NCBI GenBank assembly: GCA_003696425.1
Contig: RFHI01000237.1
Coordinates: 1 to 41,686, forward strand
Direction of reading: 5' to 3'
DNA: 41,686 nt
From: Candidatus Dadabacteria bacterium
GTDB lineage: Bacteria; Bdellovibrionota_C; UBA2361; J046
Part shown: in pieces, positions 29,915 to 39,188 of the stretch
How positions within the stretch are numbered: the first letter of the stretch is position 1
Layout: every line of letters begins with the position of its first letter
Position numbers and translations under genes: made by a program
Notes under the pieces: model-generated
Databases searched by the model: none
Told to the model about the DNA's origin: nothing
The model's input: the letters and a program-made list of their open reading frames with translations, nothing else

Positions 29915-31000
29915 TTACTGCCCATCAGCCTCTGAATGTTTGACAAGCACTGAGCGAAATATTTTATAACGCCTAATTAATCCAAGTTGCGCCAGGGCGC
30001 ACGCTACGCCAAGAGGTACAAAAACTAAAGCACAGACAGAGCCGGCGTTATTGGGCGAAGCGTATAGAAGCGGAGCAATCCAGCTAATCGAAGTGCCAAT
30101 AACAGCAATGGACGGCTTAAAAGCCTGCCAGGCTATTATAAGTGGCAAAACACTATAGAGATCGTTAACAGGGAAGAGCACTACTTGCGCTATGGCAGCA
30201 CTTACATACCAGGGAGTACCAAGGCTTAATAGAAGCAATACAAGGCCGCCCGGGAGCAGCGAAACAATCACTGCCTGCTCACGGTAGCGGGCTATAGCCC
30301 CCAGCCATTCAAGCGGCCAATCTGGTTGTAATATCATGCTTGTCCCTCCCAGTAGGACACTCTAGGTTAAAAACCGGTAAAAAACTTCACGCCTCTCCTT
30401 AAAGGCCAGAATTGCCCCTATCAGTGAAAAGATGAGACCAACTTGTGGTTTCCATGGAAGGATAGCCAGTGCCAGCCCCACAATACCGGGTGGCAGCGTT
30501 TTTAAACCAAAGCATGTTAGTGCTGCCATTCCGGCCCACAGTAATGTCGGAGTCTGGTGATTTGCGGCATGCAGGATTGGATAAAACGTAATTATAAGTA
30601 ACGGACTTAAAACAGATGATTTCAGCTGGCTCATACCTAAAATTAATATCATCAGTGACAGGCCAACCCAGGCGGCCGTCCTGACTTGTTCCGGTATGTA
30701 AAGAAATGGCACTGCTGCAAAGAGAGCCGGTAAAGGATATGCAATAACAGCAGCTACCTTATGCGTTCTTACGACTTGCCAGTGTTCCCTAAGGAAGTTA
30801 TCAGCTTTGGCCGAATAGGGACTTTCCCCCTGAACGATAAAAGATGCTCCAGTTAAGAAGGGGAAAAAGTCGATTTGCTTTTTTTTCTGGAAGGTATGTG
30901 CAGTAAGCAGCAGAGCATACACTATGACTAAAAGTGCAATAATATTGCGTACACTTAGTAGACGCTTATCAGTCAGAGTCTTATACAGTTTCAGGCTCAT
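29915..31000 (-). pseudogene. GT87/DUF2029-like polytopic membrane protein interrupted by one in-frame TAG at 30362-30364
   Basis: ORF 31000-30362 (212 aa) and ORF 30337-29915 (140 aa) are in the same frame. Junction reads ...RREVFYRFLT-TAG-SVLLGGTSMILQPDWPLEW..., with no other stop between. Confidence 0.7.
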
Positions 31001-34000
31001 AATTTAAATTCGGCCTGAGCCATTTTTCAATTTCACTAACAGGCATATTTTTTCTGACAGCATAATCTTCAACCTGATCACGGCTAATCTTGCCGAGACC
31101 AAAGTAGTGCGAATCGGGATGGGCAAAGTAAAGTCCGCAGATCGAAGCTGCCGGATACATAGCAAAATTTTCAGTAAGATTAATACCGGTATTTTTTTCA
31201 ACTGAAAGTAAATCAAATATCAGGCGTTTTTCAGTGTGGTCAGGACAGGCCGGGTAACCTGCAGCGGGGCGGATGCCACGGTATTTTTCCCTGATAAGCT
31301 CTTTATTAGTCAAAAGTTCATCGGCAGCATAACCCCAGTAATTTCTTCTGACCTGCCCGTGCAGGCACTCAGCAAAGGCTTCCGCAAGGCGATCGGCCAG
31401 AGCTTTAATCATTATTACACGGTAATCATCAAGGTCATTCTTATAGTGTTCAACCAGCTCTTTAACTCCAATTCCGGCAGTAACTGCAAATGCACCGATA
31501 TAATCATTTATACCGCTGTTTTTGGGCGCTACAAAATCAGCCAGCGCCATATTAGATTGCCCCTCCCTTTTTTTTAGCTGCTGACGCAGCGTATGAAGGA
31601 CTGTAACAACTGTGTCTCTTTTATCATCAGTGTAAATTTCAATATCATCAGATTCTGTTGAGTTTGCCGAAAAAAGCCCTATGACCCCTTTGGCAGTCAG
31701 TAAATTATCTTCTATAATTTCACGCAGCATCTCGCGGGCGTCATCAAATAATCTGCGCGCTTCTTTACCGTAACGGGCGGATTCAAATATATCCGGGTAT
31801 TTTCCTTTTAGCTCCCAGACTATAAAAAACGGATTCCAGTCTATAAATTCAACCAGGTTTTCCAGCGGAAAATCATCAATAACCGTAATTCCCGGGTGTG
31901 TTGGAGGAGTAATATCAATTTTTTCCCACTCGCTCTTAAAGCGGTTTTTACGGGCTTCTTCAAGTGAACAGTATTTACGGAGCGACTGGCGGCTTAAGTG
32001 CTCCTCTCTGATTTGCTGGTACTCTTTTTTAATCTTTTCTGTAAACTGCAACGCAGTTTCATCGTTTACCAGGTTGCTTACTACCGGCACGCTTCTTGAT
32101 GCGTCCAGAACGTGGATAACTGGCCCGCTGTACGCCGGAGCAATTTTAACTGCTGTATGTCTGCGTGAGGTGGTGGCGCCCCCTATCAGTAACGGCACTT
32201 TCATTGAGCGCCTTTCCATCTCGGCAGCAACATTAATCATTTCATCGAGTGAAGGGGTTATCAGTCCGCTTAAACCGATAACATCGGCCCTGCACTTTTC
32301 AGCTTCGCTCAAAATCTTATCCGCCGGTACCATTACACCGAGATCGACAACTTCAAAGCTGTTACAGGCGAGTACTACAGAAGCGATATTTTTGCCTATA
32401 TAGTGTACGTCGCCCTTTACTGTTGCAAGCAGCACCGTACCTGCTCCACGCCGCTTATCTTCTCCGGCTTCTTTTTTTTCCTCCTCCATGTAGGGAATGA
32501 GATAGGCCACGGCTTTTTTCATAACTCTGGCACTTTTTACAACCTGCGGTAGAAACATTTTGCCCGAGCCAAAGAGATCACCTACTACGTTCATACCATC
32601 CATTAGCGGGCCCTCTATAATTTCCAGCGAACGGGAGTATTTCTTACGGGCTTCTTCCGTGTCCTCTTCGATAAATTCCACTATACCCTTTATCAGGGCA
32701 TGCTTTAGACGCTCTTCAACCGGAGCTTCTCGCCACTTAAGATCTTCAGAGGAATCTTTTTTGGTCTTTTTTCCTTTAACTTTTTCGGCATATTCAATCA
32801 GCCGTTCAGTAGCATCGGGCCGGCGGTTTAAAAGCACGTCTTCAACTCGCTCGAGCAGATCTGCTGGAATGTCCTCATAAATAGCAAGTTGTCCGGCGTT
32901 AACGATGCCCATATCAAGTCCGGCCTGAATTGCATGGTAGAGAAAGGCAGCGTGCATAGCTTCCCGCACTGTGTTGTTGCCGCGAAAAGAAAAAGATATA
33001 TTACTTATGCCGCCACTTACCCGCGCGCCCGGCAGGTTTTCCTTAATCCAGCGGGTGGCATTAATAAAATCAAGAGCGTAATTATTGTGTTCTTCTATTC
33101 CGGTAGCTACTGTGAGTACATTCGGATCAAAAATAATATCTTCTTTTGGGAAATGCAGATCTTTAACCAGCAAATCATAGGCGCGCTTACAGATATCTAT
33201 CCTGCGCTGATAAGAGTCAGCCTGACCCTCTTCATCAAAGGCCATTACTACAACGGCAGCACCGTATCTGAGAATCTCACGGGCGTGCTCTAAGAAGACC
33301 TGCTCCCCTTCTTTTAAGCTTATAGAGTTGACAACCCCCTTGCCCTGCATACACTTAAGGCCGCTGGTAATAACCTCCCACTTTGATGAGTCAATCATAA
33401 ACGGCAGTCTGGCTATTTCAGGCTCAGCTGCCATCAGGTTAATAAAACGCTGCATGTAGGCGGCAGAATCAATCATGCCCTCGTCAAGGTTCACATCAAG
33501 AATTTGTGCTCCGCCTTTAACCTGACTTACGGCAACCGAAAGAGCTTCATCAAAGCGTTCTTCTCGTATAAGGCGCGCAAATTTTCTTGATCCGGTTACA
33601 TTAGTGCGCTCGCCTATATTCACAAAGTTACTGAGTTCATTTACCGCAAGTGGTTCAAGGCCGCTTAAAAGCAAGCCCGGTTTTCGCGGTGGGATTTTTC
33701 GGGGTTTAAAATTTTTAGCTTCCTCAGCTGCAGCTTTAATATGTTCAGGACGCGTTCCACAGCACCCGCCTATAATATTTACAAGGCCCTCCTGCATAAA
33801 CTCCCTTACGGCAGCTCTAAATTCTTCCGCTGATTGATCGTATTCGCCAAACTCGTTTGGCAGGCCGGCGTTCGGATGAGCGCTTACAGGCAGATCAGCA
33901 ACCTGTGCCAGCTCCTGCAGATGTGGTTTAAGCTGTCTTGCTCCAAGAGCACAGTTAAAGCCCACAGACAGCAGATTGGGAGCATGTGAAACTGAAATCC

Positions 34001-34694
34001 AGAATGCTTCAGGTGTTTGACCGGAGAGGGTTCGGCCACTTTGATCAGTAATGGTACCTGAGATCATTAACGGTAGATTTTTGCCGGACTCTTCAAATAA
34101 CTTTGATGCAGCAAAAATAGCAGCTTTACAGTTAAGCGTATCGAAGACTGTTTCTATAAGCAGTATGTCAACGCCACCTGCTACAAGCGCTTGAATCTGC
34201 TCGCCGTAAACAGCTGTCAGTTCATCAAAGGTTACATTACGGTATCCAGGATCATTTACATTTGGAGATATTGAGGCGGTGCGGTTAGTCGGACCAATTG
34301 AGCCGGCTACAAAGCGTGGCTTTTCAGGGTTAAGTCTGCTGTATTCGTCTGCTAATTTTCGCGCTATCTTTACTGACTCTCTGTTTAATTCAGGTACCAG
34401 CTGTTCTAAGCCATAATCAGATTGGGAGATTGCGTTGGAGTTAAAAGTGTTGGTAAGGATTATATCAGATCCGGCATCTAAGAAGCTTTTTGTTATTTCT
34501 TCAATTATGTCAGGGCGGGTAATGGATAAAAGATCATTATTGCCCTTTAAGTCTTTTGAGTGATCCTTAAATCTTTCAGCACGAAAATCCTCTTCTCCAA
34601 GTCCATAAGACTGTATGGAGGTCCCCATCGGGGTTCCCAGTATTAGAATCCGCTCTTCAAGAATTTTATTTAATCTGGCCTTTAATTCACTCAT
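30981..34694 (-). CDS. metH: Cobalamin-dependent methionine synthase MetH
   Basis: 1237 aa. Hcy-binding '[13 protein letters not shown]', pterin-binding '[14 protein letters not shown]', B12-binding '[10 protein letters not shown]', activation domain '[18 protein letters not shown]'. Confidence 0.98.
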   Translation of the reverse strand: MSELKARLNKILEERILILGTPMGTSIQSYGLGEEDFRAERFKDHSKDLKGNNDLLSITRPDIIEEITKSFLDAGSDIILTNTFNSNAISQSDYGLEQLVPELNRESVKIARKLADEYSRLNPEKPRFVAGSIGPTNRTASISPNVNDPGYRNVTFDELTAVYGEQIQALVAGGVDILLIETVFDTLNCKAAIFAASKLFEESGKNLPLMISGTITDQSGRTLSGQTPEAFWISVSHAPNLLSVGFNCALGARQLKPHLQELAQVADLPVSAHPNAGLPNEFGEYDQSAEEFRAAVREFMQEGLVNIIGGCCGTRPEHIKAAAEEAKNFKPRKIPPRKPGLLLSGLEPLAVNELSNFVNIGERTNVTGSRKFARLIREERFDEALSVAVSQVKGGAQILDVNLDEGMIDSAAYMQRFINLMAAEPEIARLPFMIDSSKWEVITSGLKCMQGKGVVNSISLKEGEQVFLEHAREILRYGAAVVVMAFDEEGQADSYQRRIDICKRAYDLLVKDLHFPKEDIIFDPNVLTVATGIEEHNNYALDFINATRWIKENLPGARVSGGISNISFSFRGNNTVREAMHAAFLYHAIQAGLDMGIVNAGQLAIYEDIPADLLERVEDVLLNRRPDATERLIEYAEKVKGKKTKKDSSEDLKWREAPVEERLKHALIKGIVEFIEEDTEEARKKYSRSLEIIEGPLMDGMNVVGDLFGSGKMFLPQVVKSARVMKKAVAYLIPYMEEEKKEAGEDKRRGAGTVLLATVKGDVHYIGKNIASVVLACNSFEVVDLGVMVPADKILSEAEKCRADVIGLSGLITPSLDEMINVAAEMERRSMKVPLLIGGATTSRRHTAVKIAPAYSGPVIHVLDASRSVPVVSNLVNDETALQFTEKIKKEYQQIREEHLSRQSLRKYCSLEEARKNRFKSEWEKIDITPPTHPGITVIDDFPLENLVEFIDWNPFFIVWELKGKYPDIFESARYGKEARRLFDDAREMLREIIEDNLLTAKGVIGLFSANSTESDDIEIYTDDKRDTVVTVLHTLRQQLKKREGQSNMALADFVAPKNSGINDYIGAFAVTAGIGVKELVEHYKNDLDDYRVIMIKALADRLAEAFAECLHGQVRRNYWGYAADELLTNKELIREKYRGIRPAAGYPACPDHTEKRLIFDLLSVEKNTGINLTENFAMYPAASICGLYFAHPDSHYFGLGKISRDQVEDYAVRKNMPVSEIEKWLRPNLNYEPETV

Positions 34695-34807
34695 GCTTTA
34701 AACCGAAGGCTGCCTATATCTTTTACAGGTTTGCCCGAAAACCCCTTGCCGGGGTTGGCCTATTCTATGGCAGAGGCTCTAAATAAACAATAAGTCCAAG
34801 ATCTTAA

Positions 34808-34836
34808 GCTATTGTGTTCGGTTTTAAGGCTATTGT
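34808..34836 (+). promoter_or_regulatory. Possible enhancer (UAS): direct repeat GCTATTGT x2, 21 bp apart
   Basis: GCTATTGT at 34808-34815 and 34829-34836, both preceded by TTAA-type sequence, about 80-105 bp upstream of the sigma-54 -24 element. Confidence 0.3.
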
Positions 34837-34913
34837 AGCGCTTTAGTACTCTGCTGGAAATGCCGACATAAAGCTAACGCTTTTAAATTAAAGCATATTT
34901 TTTTAGTAAGTTA

Positions 34914-34929
34914 TGGCCCGTGATTTGCA
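34914..34929 (+). promoter_or_regulatory. Sigma-54 (RpoN) -24/-12 promoter
   Basis: TGGCCCG-TGAT-TTGCA. GG (34915-34916) and GC (34927-34928) are separated by exactly 10 bp, and only one position differs from TGGCACG-N4-TTGCA. Predicted TSS near 34940, ATG at 34972. Confidence 0.75.
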
Positions 34930-34971
34930 GTGGAGCTATTAACAGCAGCAAAACTGAGGAGAAACACTGCT

Positions 34972-35139
34972 ATGCCGGATAATACAGATAACAAAAAACC
35001 TGGTAAGCAAAAAGATCGTGATGTAATTCTGCTTCAGGATTTACAGCCAAAGCACGATGTAATAGGGGGGAGCAAAAAGCGCCTGTTTGGCGAGAGTGTT
35101 GAACAGGCTAAAGATAGGGAGAAAAAAACACCCGAATAG
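34972..35139 (+). CDS. 55-aa charged peptide with DLxPKxDVxGG motif; candidate RiPP-like precursor
   Basis: MPDNTDNKKPGKQKDRDVILLQDLQPKHDVIGGSKKRLFGESVEQAKDREKKTPE. SD 'gagga' at 34956-34960. Sigma-54 promoter upstream and terminator downstream. Confidence 0.65.
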   Translation: MPDNTDNKKPGKQKDRDVILLQDLQPKHDVIGGSKKRLFGESVEQAKDREKKTPE

Positions 35140-35205
35140 GATGAAAGGCCCTATGCGTTCTTTTAAGGCAGTGCGGCACAGCGAGGCCGTACTGTTTATT
35201 AGCTG

Positions 35206-35258
35206 GACAGGATGATTCCTGTCTGCTCCTATAAAGCAATATTGAAAAGTTAATATTG
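35206..35258 (+). ncRNA. Structured 3' UTR: two perfect 7-bp hairpins before the terminator
   Basis: GACAGGA-TGAT-TCCTGTC (35206-35223) and CAATATT-GAAAAGTT-AATATTG (35237-35258). Confidence 0.5.
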
Positions 35259-35262
35259 TATG

Positions 35263-35290
35263 ATGCCCGGAAGATACCGGGCATTTTTTT
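35263..35290 (+). terminator. Rho-independent terminator
   Basis: ATGCCCGG (35263-35270)-AAGATA-CCGGGCAT (35277-35284), perfect 8-bp stem followed by a 7-T run. Confidence 0.9.
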
Positions 35291-35403
35291 GATAAATGGG
35301 CTGAATCAGAAAGACTGAGAATTACAGCTTCAATTTAACTTTTTTAGCTCATTTGCCGATCCATTTCCTGATAGAGGTGTTCGCCCTCAGTTTGAGGTTT
35401 ACG

Positions 35404-36507
35404 ATGTATGATGTACTGACCAATACGGTTTTTCGTGTTGGCTCTAGAGCATATAGCTGGATTGATATTCTTTTGTTTGCCTGGCTGCAACCGGACTGGG
35501 GGGTATTTGAAGATGCCATGGCATTTGGGGTCTCGGCGTATAAGCACGCTGAAAAGCATAATCTGCTGCCAGAGACTCATCTGGTAGAAGCCGGATTAAA
35601 CGAGTTTCGCTACCAGCATAACCTGCTTGCAGCTGAGGAAGTAGAGGATTGGCTTATCCAGCGCAGCCTGACGTTAAGTGATCTGATTGATTTTATAACT
35701 TTTTCAGTCTTACGCCAGCACTTTAAAGATCAAAAGTTGAAACTTTTAAAAGAATATAGCGTTAGTGATCACGAATTGCGCGATATGCTGCTCAGTGAGG
35801 GGTATTGCAGCGGATATTTTAACCGTGCAGCAAAAGAACTCTCAGAAATGTTAGCGCTTTATGATTTGGCTGTTGAAAAATACGGCGTCACCGATCATCT
35901 GCTTTATCCTGACCAGGAAAGAGTTGATGCTGTCGAACATGGGGTCATTAACCTGCTAAAGCGCTACGCTTTAGAGTGGCATAATTCTCTTCCACTAAGA
36001 GAAGCAATACGACAGTATTTATCCTTTGAAAATATGTACCCGCTATATTCTGAAATGTCTTCAATACAGACGCAGATTAATTTGCTTATTAGATCAAACC
36101 AGATTGAGTGGACTAAAGTTGACTACGACGTTCTTGAGTTTAAAGATGATCAGGTTGCCAGAGAAGCAGCTCTGTGTGCCAGAGAAGGTACCTTTTCAAT
36201 TATCGAGCTGGCAGAAGAAAACATCGCTGATCTTTCCAGTTATTCTCATATGATTAAGGATCTACAGCCGGAACTTAATGATGTTCTCAGTGTGCCGCTG
36301 GTAACTGCTAGAGAGGGGGAAATTATCGGGCCGTTAGAGATAAATGGCCGCTATGTGTTGATAAGGCTTAAGAACAAAGAGCTGCCGGATCTTGATAATC
36401 GAAGTATAAGGGAACTTGCACTTAAAACAGCAGTAAGGAACATGGCTGTAATTGAAAGTACCCGTAGAGTTAACTGGCTTGCAAACTGGTTGGCAGGACC
36501 GCAGTAA
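35404..36507 (+). CDS. PpiC/parvulin-related protein, possible peptide-maturation protein
   Basis: C-terminal half 'VDYDVLEFKDDQVAREAALCAREGTFSIIELAEENIADLSSYS...REGEIIGPLEINGRYVLIRLKNKELPDLDNRSIRELAL' has SurA/PpiC rotamase layout. Resembles the putative peptide maturation system family TIGR04500 as I recall it; not verified. ORF track starts at 35353; ATG at 35404 is more plausible. Confidence 0.65.
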   Translation: MYDVLTNTVFRVGSRAYSWIDILLFAWLQPDWGVFEDAMAFGVSAYKHAEKHNLLPETHLVEAGLNEFRYQHNLLAAEEVEDWLIQRSLTLSDLIDFITFSVLRQHFKDQKLKLLKEYSVSDHELRDMLLSEGYCSGYFNRAAKELSEMLALYDLAVEKYGVTDHLLYPDQERVDAVEHGVINLLKRYALEWHNSLPLREAIRQYLSFENMYPLYSEMSSIQTQINLLIRSNQIEWTKVDYDVLEFKDDQVAREAALCAREGTFSIIELAEENIADLSSYSHMIKDLQPELNDVLSVPLVTAREGEIIGPLEINGRYVLIRLKNKELPDLDNRSIRELALKTAVRNMAVIESTRRVNWLANWLAGPQ

Positions 36508-36538
36508 AGAGTAGAGCTATCAGGGACGAGAAGCAAAA

Positions 36539-37564
36539 ATGAGTGCAAATTCAGATATAATAAAGGACATCCTGGAGTGTACACTGGATGATTACGTCAC
36601 AAGTGACCGCTCAATGCAGCAGTGCCTTGAACTTGCAATGGTAGCAGCCCGGACAGATCTTCCGGTGCTGATTCTGGGGGAGTCGGGAACCGGTAAAACC
36701 ATACTGGCTCGTGCAATCCATCGCTCTTCAAAGCGGGCATGCTTTCCTTTTATTTCTTTTAATGTTGCAGCACTAAGCGATACACTGCTTGAAAGCCAAC
36801 TCTTTGGGCACGAAAAGGGAGCTTTTACCAGTGCTGATCGCAGAGTTAAGGGAAAATTTGAGCTGGCTAATAAGGGCACAATTTTCCTGGATGAAATCGC
36901 GGATATGAGTAAAACTGCGCAGGCTAAAATCCTGCGTGTAGTAGAATACGGCGAATTTGAGCGCTTGGGTTCTGAAGAAATTCATACAACAGATGTAAGA
37001 ATAATTTCAGCCACGCATCTTCCGCTTTATGAATTTATTGAGTCAAACAAATTCAGAAAGGATCTTTTTTACAGACTCAGTGGAATATCAATTACAATTC
37101 CGCCGCTTCGTGAGCGGCCAAATGATTTAAAGGCCCTGGTTGCTGCTGAGATTAAACGGGCTGCCTGGCGTGAAAATAAAGAAATCAAGGGGCTTAGAAA
37201 ACAGGCGGCCGAGATATTATTTGATCACAACTGGCCCGGAAATTTGCGGGAGCTTAACCGGGTTATTCATACTGCTGTGGCCATGACCGATGGGGAGTTT
37301 ATTGAGCCAGAGCATATATTAATTGACAGGGCCAAGCCTGTTTTTGCAAATAACGGTGCTCCGACTGCTGAGAGTGCCCGGCAGGATGCTATGCAGCGAG
37401 TAAAGAATTTATCAGAGGATCTCTCTCTTCGAAATGCCGAGATTGCTCACATCATGCACGTACTTGAGTTAATGGGCGGCAACAAGCGCAAGACTGCTAA
37501 AGCTCTCGGTGTTTCGCGCTCAACGCTTGATCGTAAGCTGGAGAGTATTGAGGACAGGGACTAA
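36539..37564 (+). CDS. Sigma-54-dependent transcriptional activator (AAA+ plus Fis-type HTH, no sensory domain)
   Basis: Walker A 'GESGTGKT', 'ESQLFGHEKGAFTSADRRVKGKFELANKGTIFLDEIADM', 'RKDLFYRLSGISITIPPLRERPNDL', 'WPGNLREL', C-term 'MGGNKRKTAKALGVSRSTLDRKLE'. Confidence 0.95.
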   Translation: MSANSDIIKDILECTLDDYVTSDRSMQQCLELAMVAARTDLPVLILGESGTGKTILARAIHRSSKRACFPFISFNVAALSDTLLESQLFGHEKGAFTSADRRVKGKFELANKGTIFLDEIADMSKTAQAKILRVVEYGEFERLGSEEIHTTDVRIISATHLPLYEFIESNKFRKDLFYRLSGISITIPPLRERPNDLKALVAAEIKRAAWRENKEIKGLRKQAAEILFDHNWPGNLRELNRVIHTAVAMTDGEFIEPEHILIDRAKPVFANNGAPTAESARQDAMQRVKNLSEDLSLRNAEIAHIMHVLELMGGNKRKTAKALGVSRSTLDRKLESIEDRD

Positions 37565-37613
37565 ACTGTACTCCTGAAAAGAACCGACTTTTCCTCTACT
37601 GGCAGTATAGGGT

Positions 37614-38906
37614 TCACCTGGTTTCCTGCTTTTGCTTTTGGGCCTGCGGAGTTTTTTGTTTATCAATTTTGCGCGGAGCTTTGAGCGAATAAAGCGCACT
37701 GATTAAATCCGGTCTGGTTACAGTAATAATCCATTCGCCGGATTTTAAATAATTGGACTTTTCCCGTACCTGCTCAAGAATACGGCGGGGAACGTCTCTT
37801 TCAAGAAGCCAGGAGCCTTTTTCAATTATTGCAAGCAGTGCCTCTACAGCATCACGGACAGTGTAGCGCTCCGGCAGCTTTTCAAAGGTTATCTGGTGTT
37901 CTTCCAGCATACCAATAAACTGGTTAAGTATTTTACGGGAAACCTTCAGTGGCAACTCATGGATCGGGAGCGTCCCCAGGTAGCGCTCTTTCATACCGGC
38001 AAAGCGAAAGTTCCCCAGTTTTCTGTTACGACCCTTTGAAAGAAGTGCGTTAAGCTCTGATCTTACAAAAACAGCCTGGTTTTTGCCGCGTATTTCATAA
38101 CACTTAACTATGTTACCGGAACCATCAATAAGAAAATAAATAGCACCAACCCTTCTTATTTCAATATTGCGCTCTTTTCTGAAACTGGCTGGAATCAGGA
38201 CTTTTCTACGCTCTGAAATATGCCTTGATTTTCTTAACAGATGTCGTAGTGCTTCAGGAACAAAACGGACAGATTTTACCATGCGCGGGAATTCGCGTTT
38301 CAGCCTGTTGTTGTTAGCGGCCAGCTCTCTGAATTCGGTCAGTATGGCTGTATTTACTAAGTACGATCGTTTGCCAGCCTCAAGCGTGATTTTAAGACCC
38401 TTTACCGGATCCAGCTCAGAAGAAATACCTTTGCTGTTTTCAAAGAGAGGATCGCGCGGATGAAGGTAATCTTTAGTGTCAAGAAGAGATCCGTGATGAA
38501 CCGTAATATCAAGTTTTTCAGGTTTTGGTATTTCTCCCTCAGCTAGCACTCCAGGCAGCGCCTGTTTGCCTTCCACAATATAATAAAAATCCGGCAGTTC
38601 CGAGCCAAACAGACGCTTAAAAGCCTTTTCCCTGGGAAGTTTTTTGTTGCCTGATAAAGAATTAATCCATTCAGTATATACATCAGCAATATGGTCAATT
38701 AACTCTTCGTGTACGAAAATTCCCCGCTTGAGCACTCTGAGTTTGCGCCGGCGTTTTTCTTCATCCAGTGTTTCTGATAAGTAAACAGCAAAGGCAGCTA
38801 TAGAATCAGGAGCAGGTTCTCTGTTAGCATCAACTTCAGCTGCTTCCTGACCTGCTTCTGATAACTCTTCGCCTTTGTTGTCAGTAACTGATTCCGGTTC
38901 GCCCAC
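37614..38906 (-). CDS. Hypothetical protein, charged, unknown family
   Basis: 430-aa ORF with codon usage similar to neighbours. No family recognised. Confidence 0.6.
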   Translation of the reverse strand: MGEPESVTDNKGEELSEAGQEAAEVDANREPAPDSIAAFAVYLSETLDEEKRRRKLRVLKRGIFVHEELIDHIADVYTEWINSLSGNKKLPREKAFKRLFGSELPDFYYIVEGKQALPGVLAEGEIPKPEKLDITVHHGSLLDTKDYLHPRDPLFENSKGISSELDPVKGLKITLEAGKRSYLVNTAILTEFRELAANNNRLKREFPRMVKSVRFVPEALRHLLRKSRHISERRKVLIPASFRKERNIEIRRVGAIYFLIDGSGNIVKCYEIRGKNQAVFVRSELNALLSKGRNRKLGNFRFAGMKERYLGTLPIHELPLKVSRKILNQFIGMLEEHQITFEKLPERYTVRDAVEALLAIIEKGSWLLERDVPRRILEQVREKSNYLKSGEWIITVTRPDLISALYSLKAPRKIDKQKTPQAQKQKQETR

Positions 38907-39188
38907 GTCTTAAGACCCCGAAAGATATTAATCATATTTGTTGCGACAAGATATAACAAATTCAAAATATAAGTCTAACTGTATGGCTGCTATCAGGCTG
39001 CAAACTGAAATTATTCCGGAAAGATTTTGTTAATGGTTAAAGCAGCCCGCACTCAGCAGGTTTTTCCTCTGTAATATCAATCTATTAGGCACCAGACAGT
39101 CTTCGCCCGGGCTGCCTCAGTTTTTTGATTAGCATTACGGCCACTGGTATTATAGTAACTGGTAAGGCCAGGTAGTGACGTGTAGTTT

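Noticed and set aside
29915-31000. Genome-wide TAG codon reassignment as explanation for the split gene
   Set aside because: TAG terminates other confident ORFs in the window (for example 29849-29851 and 1842-1844).
32889-33293. 134-aa plus-strand ORF and other plus-strand ORFs across 31.2-33.8 kb
   Set aside because: Antisense to metH; shadow ORFs of a long conserved gene.
34700-34790. Cobalamin, SAM or c-di-GMP-I riboswitch upstream of metH
   Set aside because: No B12-box, SAM-I core or complete GEMM motif (GACGCAAAGCC) found; only a partial GGGCAAACC match.
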